From Heracleum sosnowskyi (taxonomy: Eukaryota; Streptophyta; Magnoliopsida; Apiales; Apiaceae): DNA of 64,000 nt. The stretch is from contig CM061240.1 of assembly GCA_030848705.1 (NCBI GenBank), positions 121,446,998 to 121,510,997 of the forward strand. Direction: 5' to 3'. This document shows positions 35,661 to 46,079 of this stretch, piece by piece (position 1 is the stretch's first letter; each line of letters begins with the position of its first letter). The translations under genes were made by a program, and so were the position numbers. The notes below the pieces were generated by a model, which saw only the letters and a list, made by a program, of their open reading frames with translations, ran no database searches and was not told the DNA's origin.

Positions 35661-36288
35661 TCATTTTTTTCCTCCAGATAAGAGAGTAGTGGCATGACAT
35701 GTAATTTATTAATATATAAAGGTAAAATAGTAACTTCACATGGGGTTTATTGGCTCAAAATACCCTTAAATTATCCCCTTATTATACGATGTTTGAATAA
35801 ATTTACTTATAAATTATTAAATACAATGATTTCAACACTTGCATTTTAAATTAAAAAAATATTTAAAAACACAAATGTAAAAATATAAAGTATTAAAAAA
35901 CAAAGAAATCAAGTAATAAGTCAATGGGTTCAGTAAAATGTACCACATTATTAACATTCAACTTATCAACATATAAATTATAAGTTGACGTCATAAATTG
36001 GGTTATCAAACACTACCCATAAACTCTTATGACTTTATAAGCAATAAGTCGGCTTATTTTGTCATTACGAAACAGGCCTCAAGTGAAGTACGTATAGAAG
36101 CTTCAATTATAATTAGTTTTAAATCCCTGTAAAACGAGGATTTTTTATGCATATGTATTTAATTTTATATAACTTATATAGGTCTTTATCCTTTTTAAAT
36201 TTTTTTATTTGATGATTATTAAATATTTTATTTTAATATATTATTGATATAATTCAAATTTTATATTTTATTTATACATCATGGTATT
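35661..36288. other. AT-rich spacer, nothing recognised
   Basis: No feature could be supported up to the LINE target site. Confidence 0.45.
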
Positions 36289-36327
36289 AGATTAGACTTG
36301 TTGTTTTTTTGAAGGAAAAGGATTATA

Positions 36328-39300
36328 TTAGAGAAATGAACCATCATACATCATGCTCTCCAACACTGAATGTGGAGGAGAAGAAAAATCAAAAAAGCAA
36401 TTTGCCTCACAAGGAACCCTAGCTAAGCAATGGGCCACTTTGTTGGCTTGCTTTTTAACAAACATAACACAAATATCTGGTCTATTCTGCAGCACCACGC
36501 GACATTCATCAATAACATTACCCACCTCCAGTAGGTTCACTATGTTCTTCTGGATGGAGTGAACGGTAAGAAGTGAATCGCACTCGATTTCCATGTTTGA
36601 ATACCCCAGCTCCTGGATCCACTTTAACGCCTCAAGAACGCCTCGTGCTTCAGCTTCAAAGACTGAGATCTCACCAGCTTTACATATAGTTCGTGCATGA
36701 CAGAAGCTCCCATTGTGGTCTCTCATGATCATACCAATCGAGAATGATGACCTTCCAGCAAAAACTGATGCGTCTACATTAACCTTCCTCGTATCAGCAC
36801 CTGGTTTTGTCCATCTTGCTTCAATCATCTGCTTAACGTTATTTCCACCAACATGCTGATAGCTCTTCGCTTTCTGCATTTCACGCCATTGAGATGATTG
36901 TTTCGAGCTAACTTGCATAGCCATTTCCGGGGCCATATATTTATTCTCCCAAACCAGTAGGTTTCTAGCTGACCACACTCCCCATAGTGCTGTAGTTAGC
37001 CTTTGTAGATGATCCATGTCTTTTGTTGCCAATTCATTTAGTAACCAATCCGCACAAGATTCGACTGAGTCTGTATTGAACTCCAAACCCATAAGCTTCA
37101 AGCACTCTTTCGCATAAATGCAGTCAAGGAAAATATGAGTAATATGCTCCACATCTGTTTTACACATATGGCAGATGATAGTGGTTTGTACTCGTCTCCC
37201 TCTTAGTAAATTCCGCACAGGGATGTTATTCCTGCAAATACGCCACAGAAACACTCTCATTTTGTGAGGGACGCCAAGTTTCCAGAGCTTACCCCACCCT
37301 AAACTGTTCTGCAAATTTCTACATTCACTGTATGTATCATGCCAGTATTTGTATGGCCTCAGCATCACGATACGTAAACATATCGTTAACCTTTATCAAG
37401 TCCCACTGCTTTTCATCAGGAAGAAACAGCTCGCAAACTCGACTATCACTAAGCGGTTCAGTACTCACATTGTCCACCAAATAATCATCTTTCCCTCTAA
37501 TCCACGGGTCTTTAAAAGTCCTAATAGATCTTCCGTCTCCCAGAACCCACTTAAAACCTTTTTTGAGGGCTTCCTTTGCCTGCCATAAGCCAGACCAAAT
37601 GTAGATGGCGCCTCCACCCCGACTAGCTTCAAACAGTGATGTATCAGCAAAGTATCTCGCCTTGAATACCTTTGCAACCAGGGAGTCAGGTTTGTGCATG
37701 AAGTTCCAACACTGTTTCCCTAATAAATCAAGGTTAAAGCCCCATAACTCTCTAAATCCCAATCCTCCCAGCTGCTTCGACATGCTCATATTAGACCAAG
37801 ACACCCCTTTTATCCCCTTGTTACTTCCTTCCTTCGAACCCCACCAGAAACTGTTCATCATCTTCTCCATCTCATTACAGAGAGATTTAGGTAATAAAAA
37901 ACTAGTCATTGCATAAGACGGGATTGCTTGTGCTACATTACGCAGCAGCACGGCCTTACTAGCTTTCGACAGACACTTCACACTCCACCCTTGCAATCTC
38001 TTCCACAATCCAGCCATTTCTTTGAAAAACCCATTTGATGCATTTGACTCCTCAGAAATCGCCAATTTACTCTATCATAGGCCTTGCTAACATCCAGTTT
38101 CAGAGCCACTACTCCGTCCCCTCCTTTTTTCTTCTGCTTCATATAGTGTAAGATCTCAAATGCAACAAGTACATTGTCCGTAATACTTCTCCCAGGAACA
38201 AACGCTGACTGATTATCAGAGATTATGTCAGGTAATAAGACACGCAATCTGTTCGATAGTACCTTAGCAATAACCTTGTATAGAACGTTACAGAGAGCGA
38301 TGGGTCTTAACTCTTTCATGGAGTCTGCTCCTTCTTTCTTGGGGATCAAAACTATCGTCGTGTCATTAAAAGAATCTGGAAACTTCATCTCTTTTAAACA
38401 GTGCACACAACATTGAAAGACTTCCTTACCCATCAGTTTCCAGAAATTCTGATAGAAAGCTGGATTTAATCCATCCGGCCCTGCACTTTTATCAGGGTAC
38501 ATCTGCTTTAGTGCTTCCGAAAATTCCTCAAATGAGAATTCTTCTTCCAGCTTTGCATTTTGATCGTCCATTATTACTGCTTCAACATCAAGCTCTTCGT
38601 TAACTACTGAACCATTGTCTTGCCCAAAAATATTTTCAAAATATGTCCTGACCACCCTACACATGTCTTCATGATCTGTCACTATCTCTTCATTATCATC
38701 CTTCAAATGAGTTAGTATACTCTTCTTCTTCCGCGTAGTAGCAAATGCATGGAAGTATTTTGTGTTTGAGTCGCCATCCATGAGCCAAAAAGACTTAGCC
38801 CGTTGCTGCCAGTAAAGTTCTTCTTGAGCTAAAAGATATTCGAGTTTATTCCTCTCTTCAAAGTAACGAGCCGTTTCTGCTTCATTTGCACAATTCTCAT
38901 ACAAATCTAGAGTCTCTTTCTGCTTCCTGATCTTCTCTCTAAACTTATTGAAAAATTTCCGGCCCCATTTTTCCATAAAACTGGAAAGCTCTAACAGCTT
39001 TGGCAGGAACTGCATTGGATCCAATCTTCTCCAATAGCTCGAAACTTCCTCATGAAACTTCTTTTCTTTCAGCCATGTGTTCTCGAACCGGAATCGGAAT
39101 ATACTCTTTGGCAGATCAGTTTTATACAATTCTAACAGCACGGGGTCATGATCTGAATAAATTGTATGATGAACTGATAAGTTGCACAATGGAAATTTCT
39201 GCCACCATGCCGCTGTTGCAAAAGCATTGTCTAGCCTCTCCCGAACCCAATCAACTTTGCCTCTACTTTTCTCCCAGGTATAATTACCACCTATAAGGTC

Positions 39301-39819
39301 CACTTCCAACAGACCACATTCGTCGATGGTGCTACGAAAACCATCAAGTAACGCTTGAGGATGTCTATGAACCCCACTCTTGTCGTCTTCGCTTAACAAA
39401 TCATTGAAGTCTCCTACTATACACCATGGCAACACTGAATGGTTACACAGCGTCTTGATCAAATCCCAAGATTCTCTCCGTTGTGAACGATCAGGGAATC
39501 CATAGAAGCCTGTTAACCTCCAGTTAGGCACATTTTTAAGAAGAATATAGGCGTCAATATAGTTATTATCTGAGTTGACAACACTGCATTGGACACTTTT
39601 ATCCCAATATAAAGCTAGTCCTCCACTTCTGCCTCTACAATTTATTGCCCAGTGATTCTCAAAGCCAAACTTCTGACCTAACCTTTTTATTCTCGCTTCT
39701 TCTGACAAAGTCTCTATCAAAAATAACACATTGGGTTTAAAGGACTTGATAAGGTCCCCTAGTGCACGAATTGCTCGTGGGTTCCCCAACCCCCGGCAGT
39801 TCCAACTTAAGATTTTCAT
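36328..39819 (-). pseudogene. LINE ORF2: endonuclease, truncated RT, zf-RVT, RNase H
   Basis: The open stretch 39819-37978 begins MKILSWNCRGLGNP, the start of an APE-type endonuclease, with GDFND and a C-terminal YSDHDPV motif. Reverse transcriptase motifs follow: KSAGPDGLNPAFY, LRPIALCNVLYK, SAFVPGRSITDN and KLDVSKAYDRVNW. Just after GFSKKWLD the frame is lost, and reading resumes in another frame (38065-37337) with LWKRLQGWSVKCLSKASKA, which normally lies about 300 residues later. The segment with the catalytic YADD is therefore deleted. A further frameshift near 37350 leads to 37368-36328, with a zf-RVT region (CHMCKTDVEHITHIFLDC) and an RNase H domain (NVDASVF, EAEARGVLEAL). Confidence 0.9.
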
Positions 39820-41030
39820 GACGTCCGGCTAGCTTGCTTTGCAAGCGTAGCTAGTTCATTATTCGAAGACGTTGCACAATCCTGTGTAGAAAGAACAACA
39901 TCTGAATTACATATTTTAAGCCTAGCTTCATGTGCATATTTAAGTCCACCATCTGTGTCCATCACTTCATAATTATTTGAGCCTCCTCTCATACGTTTCC
40001 TTTCTGTTATTTCCAGCCCAATAAGCTCCTCCTCTTCTGGCCCATTATTATTTGAATTATCTATTACCCCCTCAAATCTCGAATTTTTATCATTACCCAA
40101 GATTGGATAAGATTTCCCCCCTATGATTTGTAGCTGGCTGCTAAAATTGCTCCTTTTTGTTTGCTGATTTTCCGGAATTTTCTCCCTGTCCTCCCCAAAT
40201 CTTGCATTTCTGTTAACTCGTCCCTGTCTTTCCGCCCAATCCACATCGCCGTCTTCCCTAAGCCATTTACTCTTCGCCGGACCGGAGCTCCGACGTGGCT
40301 GTGCACGAAGCCAATTTCCCCATTCTTTGCTTGTGCCATCTTCTACTCGGTTTAAAAATAAATTGCAGTAATGTTCAGTATGCGTCATAATTCCACATGT
40401 GAAACAAAAGTCGCCAAGACGTTCGTACTTACACGATACTACCACCTCTAACCCATTTTTCCGAGTGATCTTCTTCCTCCGTTTTAAGGGCTTCCTCACA
40501 TCGAGCCTCACCTTAATTCTCATGCACTCCTTCCATATACTTGTATTATTCTTATGGTCATATTCAAGGAATACACCAAAGAAATTCCCTAGCTGCTTAC
40601 CCACATTTTCAGACATGAACCCTGTTGGTAAATCAAAGATCTGCATCCATATATTCAGAGACCACAGCGGCACTTGGAGTGGTTCGACACCTTCAGGAAC
40701 TTCCGAGATCACCAGCATTGCGTTGTCAAATGACCAAGACCCTCCTCTTAATACCCAGTTCATATCCTCCCTATGGTAAAATTGAAACAGAAATACACCT
40801 TGTTCAATCTCCTTGATATTGATTCTCATAGCCGGCCGCCAAACATCAGCCATTTTGGATTTCATTGCCCGAACATTTACGCTTTTCTCCGTCAAAAATC
40901 GTCCTACCACACAAAGATTATATTTGCTAGCCTCCTCCTCTCCTTCTCCTTCTAGCACAACTGTTGTGTTTTCCTCCTCCTCGATATCCAGACTAGACAA
41001 ACGATCATTCAAATCATTAAACAAAGCCAT
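39816..41030 (-). CDS. LINE ORF1 protein, DUF4283 plus CCHC zinc knuckle, 404 aa
   Basis: Starts MALFNDLND. The N-terminal half has the DUF4283-type pattern (VVGRFLTEKSVNVRAM, FQFYHREDMNWVLRGGSWSFDN, PLWSLNIWMQIFDLP) usual in plant LINE ORF1 proteins. A zinc knuckle CX2CX4HX4C (CFTCGIMTHTEHYC) lies near residues 216-229. The frame is open throughout. The expected role is an RNA-binding chaperone packaging the LINE transcript. Its TGA stop overlaps the ORF2 start codon as ATGA. Confidence 0.88.
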   Translation of the reverse strand: MALFNDLNDRLSSLDIEEEENTTVVLEGEGEEEASKYNLCVVGRFLTEKSVNVRAMKSKMADVWRPAMRINIKEIEQGVFLFQFYHREDMNWVLRGGSWSFDNAMLVISEVPEGVEPLQVPLWSLNIWMQIFDLPTGFMSENVGKQLGNFFGVFLEYDHKNNTSIWKECMRIKVRLDVRKPLKRRKKITRKNGLEVVVSCKYERLGDFCFTCGIMTHTEHYCNLFLNRVEDGTSKEWGNWLRAQPRRSSGPAKSKWLREDGDVDWAERQGRVNRNARFGEDREKIPENQQTKRSNFSSQLQIIGGKSYPILGNDKNSRFEGVIDNSNNNGPEEEELIGLEITERKRMRGGSNNYEVMDTDGGLKYAHEARLKICNSDVVLSTQDCATSSNNELATLAKQASRTS

Positions 41031-41158
41031 TTAATCAGAAAAAAACTCACACAAATCAGATTCAATGATGTGAAAATGATTGATGAGACCACAGAAACTC
41101 TCACATTTTATTCATGGAGAGAAAAAAGAGATATTACTATCAGATTAGACTTGTTGTT

Positions 41159-41480
41159 AATGTTAATCTTAAAAGTGTTACATAAAAATCCCAACAAAAT
41201 AGTACTATAAAAATATTTAAAATAAATTAATTTTGAATAATCATAAAAATATTTAAATTAAATAAATGGGATGAAAGGACCGAAAACTATGACCATCCCT
41301 AAATTGCGATGCAAGACTTTGCTCTAAAAGACGAATTAAGTGATGTAGGATTGCTGTTATGCAAAATTTGACTTTTGAGTTCCATATGCATGTATTATTT
41401 CCCACCATATGACTATCGTAGGAAATGCAGGGACGAATTCCTACCGTCAGTAGTAAGAAATGATTATAATGAGTCCCACC
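41159..41480. other. Spacer between LINE and CACTA 2
   Basis: No coding or repeat boundary recognised; the open stretches here run into the CACTA end and have no protein-like content. Confidence 0.5.
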
Positions 41481-41509
41481 ATACACTACAAGAAAAACGG
41501 ACATTTCTG

Positions 41510-41990
41510 ACCAACTTTTTTCCGACCAACGGTACATGGTCGGAAATGATATATTATAACCGACCGAAACAACCGACCACCTAAATCGGTCGTAAATAAA
41601 GTCATAACCGACCAACATTGGTCACTAATGAAACGATAAGGGCCCACTATCCATGTCACTCTCATTTCCGACTAACTCATAACCGACCAGCGACATCAAA
41701 ACCGACCATACGTTAGTTGCATTGGGGACCACAGCCACGTCATTGTCATTTCCGACCAACTTATAACCAACCACCGGCGTCAAACCCGACCATACGTCAG
41801 TTGCATTGGGGACCACAGCCACGTCACTGTCATTTCTGACCAACGCATAACCGACCAGCTCCGATAAAACCGACCATTCACGTTATATTAAATTTTGTCA
41901 CCTAATTTTTAATAGGTGTCATGTTCTTATTGGCTGAGACGAAGTAGTTGGCGGAGTCAACTCATTTCCGACCGATAGTGGTAGGAAATG
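41510..41990. repeat. Left subterminal repeats of CACTA 2
   Basis: ACCGACCA and CATTTCCGACCAA motifs repeat in a long-period pattern: two ~110-bp units (CCACGTCA.TGTCATTTC.GACCAAC...) around 41655-41870 are near copies. Likely transposase-binding platform. Confidence 0.8.
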
Positions 41991-42239
41991 ACTCTCCTAC
42001 TTTTTGTAATTTTTTTGAAAAAAAATATATTATGATACGATTTCTACCGCAAAGAATAAATTGTAAATGATATGAATGTCAAATATAGCACTATATCATT
42101 TTCGTCTCTACATATTTATTTTTCATTAATAATAAAAGAATTTAAACAAGTTCATATAAAATTTATGTGCTACGATGATTAATAATGCAAAATATGTATT
42201 TAATGGTCTTTTATAAGATAAGAATTATGTTTGTACAAG

Positions 42240-44000
42240 AAAAGAATTTAAAATATTGGAATATCATTAAAATAAATAGATCCTAAAAGTTATACGGTTG
42301 AATCGTCGACAAATATTTTTAATAAAATCGAAACACCAGTTCGGGACGAAACTCTAGTTAAAATACTAGTCAAATCAATAATCGACTTTTAAAATCACAA
42401 ACAAAATATAGTTATCTTTTCCTAAATTTTTTGAAATATCACTAAAATATATAGATGTTAACATGAATTTGGTTCAATCATCGAGACATACTTTTAAAAA
42501 AATTGAAATATCAATATGGGAGGAAACACTTTAGAAGTATTAGTCAAATCACTAGTTAATTGTCAAAATCTCATACTAAGTAAATTATTTTTCTAAAATA
42601 TTTGAAATATCACTAAAATATATAGATCTTGACATCCATAGTAAATTGTCCTTCCTTGTTTATTAAAAAATATTATTAAACGATAACAATACATTTAATA
42701 ATCAATTGTCTTTTAAACTAAAACACAATAATTTTATAACCAATTGGCTTTTAACAAATATAATTAATTTTTTTCTGGAAAATTTGAAATATCACTTAAA
42801 TATATGGAACTTGACATCTATATGGTTGAATCGTCAACAAATATTAAAAAAAAATCCAAACACGAATCTGGTAGAAAACACTAGTCAGGAGTACTAGTGA
42901 AATCACTAGTTGACTTTTAAAATCACAAACCGAATAAATTTATTTTTCTTTTGAAAAATTTGAAATCTCACCTAAATATATAGAACTTGACATCCATACG
43001 GTTGGATCATCGAGAAATATTTTTAAAAATATCAAATAAGAATTCGGGAGTAAACACTAGTTAGAAGTATTAGTCAAATCAAAAGTTGACTGTTAAAATC
43101 TCAAACCAAGTGAACATATTTTTCTCTGAAATGTTTGAAATATCATTAAAATATATATAACTTAACATCCATACGGTTGGATCATCCAGAAATATTTTTT
43201 AAAAATCAAAATATCAATCAGTGAGAAAACACTAGTTAGAAGTATTAGTCAAATCACTGATTTACTATTAAAATCTCAAACCAAGTAACTTTCTTTTTTT
43301 TTCTGATTTTTTTGTAATATCACTAAAATACCTAGATCTTGACATCTATACGGTTGGATCATCGAAAAATATTTTTAAAAAATCCAAATATAAATCCGGG
43401 AGGAAACACTAGTTAGAAGTATTAGTCAAATCACTAGTTGACTGTTAAAATCTCAAACCTAGTAATTTTATTTTATACTGAAATGTTTGAAATGTCACTA
43501 AAATATATAGATCTTGACATCCGTACGGTTGGATCATCGAAATTTGTTTTTAAAAATATCGAAATAACAATCTGGGAGAAAACACTAGTTAGAAATATTA
43601 GTCAAATCATAAGTTGACTTTAAAATCTCAAACCAAATGAATTTATTTTTCTCTGAAATGTTTGAAGTATCACTAAAATATATAGAACTTGATATCCATA
43701 CGGTTGGATCATCGAGAAATATTTTTAAAAAAATGAAAATACCAATTCGGGAGAAAACACTAGTTAGAAGTACTAGTCAAATCATTTGCTATTAAAATCT
43801 CAAACAAGTAATTTTTTTTTTTCAAAATACCAATTTGGAAGGAAACACTCGTTAGAAGTGTTAGTCAAATCACAAGTTAATTGTCAAAATCTCATACTAA
43901 GTAAATTATTTTTCTGAAATATTTGAAATATCACTAAAATATATAGATCTTGACATCCATAGTAAATTGTCCTTCCTTGTTTATTAAAAAAATATTATTA
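42240..44000 (+). repeat. ~175-bp tandem repeat array
   Basis: Roughly ten units, each with ATATCACTAAAATATATAGA, TTGACATCCATACGGTTGGA and GTTAGAAGTATTAGTCAAAT blocks. The word TACGGTTGGATCATC recurs near 42998, 43174, 43353, 43524 and 43701, giving a period of 171-179 bp. Units have diverged. A ~245-bp segment at 42522-42768 reappears at 43848-44092, a larger duplication on top of the array. Confidence 0.85.
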
Positions 44001-44157
44001 AACGATAACAATACATTTAATAACCAATTGTCTTTTAAACTAAAACACATTAATTTTATAACCAATTGGCTTTTAACAAATATAATTAATAAAATATTAA
44101 AAAGTAAATAACAAAAAAACAATTAACAATTCGTGCATCGCACGGGTTTTAAGCTAA
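43962..44157 (+). mobile_element. Helitron 3' end
   Basis: A hairpin CGTGC-ATC-GCACG at 44132-44144 is followed by GGTTTTAAG and CTAA (44154-44157), a CTRR terminus, then T. It matches the 3' end at 57254-57279. The tandem array at 42240-44000 is probably its body; the 5' TC end was not found. Confidence 0.65.
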
Positions 44158-44396
44158 TACTATTAAAGACGAAACATTAAAATTTTTGTTACCTGTTTTT
44201 TGGTACGGTACGGTACGGTAAATTACTATACAATATTTTACTTAATTATTTTTATATATAAATAAAAATACTAAGTTCCAATAATTTTAAGTATCGAATC
44301 CGGATTTTATTACTTAATTTTCATTAATTGAATCCAAAATAAAATACAAATACATATTTACATCGTATTTTTTTTAAGAATTCCATGCATTACACG
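44158..44396 (+). mobile_element. Short Helitron-like relic abutting the previous one
   Basis: Begins TACTATTAAAGACGAAACATTAAAA, like the Helitron 5' end at 55850, and ends near CCATGCATTACACGGGATATAAG, a hairpin-like 3' side. The CTRR is not clear. It lies immediately after another Helitron 3' end. Confidence 0.45.
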
Positions 44397-44877
44397 GGAT
44401 ATAAGTTATTAATAATATATTTCATTTCTTAAAGTTTTTTATGTTCCGGTTGTTTGTATAATTTTTTATATTTCCTATCCTAAAATAGTAATATAATTTT
44501 TTATTATTTGGTTTCCCTCCCCTCATTCGTTTCAGGAGTCACGGGTTCGATTACTGTTTTGGGGATAAATTTTTGCTATCCCGCTATTTTTTTTTTGGTG
44601 AAAGTTGAAAACCCCGCCTCCTTCAGTTAGACTTTAATGGACGGTTTCCTTTCCAAACTACATTCACAGAAGAGAACAAATAATTATTCCCAAAGCTTTA
44701 TTCCTTCACAATTATTGTTATACTAGGTTTTGGAGATGGCCGAATTCAGTTGCTTTGTTTCTGCTTTTTACTAGTAAGGATCTATATCAATCAACTATAT
44801 CAATCAATTGTTCAACTAGAATTTTCGATCGATTCATATCTAAGCAAGTGAAGTTTTGGGCATGTTTTGTATCTATA
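44397..44877. other. CACTA 2 interior, no gene recognised
   Basis: Non-coding. An isolated B-box-like GGTTCGATTAC occurs near 44545 without an A box. Confidence 0.4.
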
Positions 44878-44882
44878 TCTAT

Positions 44883-46079
44883 TGTTATACCTGAAATTTG
44901 ACTAAGGAAAGAATAATAATAGAAGATGAACTTGGAGCTCCAGAAGAAGGGTGGATAGGTGTTGGAGAGACAATGTTGGGCGTGCCAAGGTTGGAGCCCC
45001 AACGTTGGGCGTGCCAAGGTTGGACCGTTAACGTTGGGCGTGCCAAGAAATATATGAAGGAAACAGGAGGTGAACTTGGAGCTCCAAAACAGGAGTGGGG
45101 ATGCGTAGGAGCGCCAACCATGAGCATGACCAAGGTTGGAGCGCCAACCATGAGCAGGACCAAGGTTGGAGCGCCAACCTTGGGCGAACCACAAGCTGAC
45201 GGGACAACATGCTGTAGAAGACCAAGTTGGGGCGCCAACTTGGGGGTACCATGAAGAAGAGATAGAGTATTATTTAATTGATGATATGTATTGAAGATTT
45301 TTTGAAGACTACAAGATGAAGGCCTGATTCTATATTCTAATAAGTTATCCTTATTGGGGAATTAAGGTATGATTAAGCTTGTCTATGCATTCAAAGGGTC
45401 TATTCCTATATTCTAGCAAGTTATCCTTGTTGGGGGAGTAAGATACACCTGGTGCGACGATAACTTTGGAGAACTTGCCCTGTAGTCTGGTGGGTTATCC
45501 TCATCGGGGGGTAAGGACCAGCTTGTGCATTTGGAGTAAGTCGTGACTTTTCCCTGCAACTAATGACTGATGTGGTAGTTGGTAGCGGTTGATGTTAGCT
45601 CCAATAGTTAGGGCTAATGTTGTATCCGTGAAGGCACGGTCGTAGTTGAGCCTTGGGGTCATCGACTAGGCTTCATCGTATGGGCTCTCCTTAGTGGGCT
45701 TGGATATGCATTTCATGATAAGTTAAGAGTTCTAGTCCGACATGGACTATGCTTGACACTTATCTTAAAGGAGACCTATCTCTAGTAGACTTAGGACCCT
45801 TGTAGTCCGGCCAAGGAGTTCTATCTCTAGTGGACTTAGTATCCTTGTTCTATTAGAACTACGTGAAGCTTGATCCCTATAAATATAGGGTACGTAGGCA
45901 CATTAAAGGGGTTGGACGTTGAAAGCTCAGAGAGACCACCACCACTCCTTTGATCTCAGCTTCTTATAAACTCACTCACCACCATTCTCCGGCGATCTTC
46001 CGGCGAAGAACCACCGTCATAGATCTTGATTCCGGCGACGAACCTCAAACTTTGTTAATATCAAATTCCTCCGTTAACA
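44883..46079 (+). repeat. 5' LTR of the LARD-like element, 1197 bp
   Basis: TG...CA ends. The first 350 bp carry repeated GTTGGGCGTGCCAAGG and TTGGAGCGCCAACC words, which make fake open frames on both strands. A TATA-like CTATAAATATAGG lies near 45877-45890. It differs from the 3' LTR by few substitutions in the blocks compared. Confidence 0.93.

Larger units (their letters stand above)
36306..41141 (-). mobile_element. Full-length plant LINE (L1-type), minus strand
   Basis: A 17-bp duplication AGATTAGACTTGTTGTT flanks it (36289-36305, 41142-41158). On the minus strand there is a ~110-bp 5' UTR, ORF1, ORF2 and a short A tail at 36310-36306. Both ends are present, but ORF2 has lost the catalytic core and carries a frameshift, so it is dead. 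The precise long duplication is the mark of target-primed reverse transcription. Confidence 0.95.

Noticed and set aside
41253..41843. Minus-strand frames over the CACTA 2 left end
   Set aside because: They translate subterminal repeats (recurrent NATxVWS units) and the flank; repeat-driven, not a protein family.
42240..44000. CRISPR-like array
   Set aside because: Units are ~175 bp, diverged throughout, without short constant repeats and unique spacers, and the DNA is plant nuclear.
44540..44560. tRNA gene near GGTTCGATTAC
   Set aside because: Only a B-box-like word; no A box or foldable arms.
44787..45254. Overlapping open frames on both strands in the LARD LTR, repeated at 51104-51526
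   Set aside because: They arise from repeated GGCGCC-type words, occur on both strands at once, and lie in an LTR.
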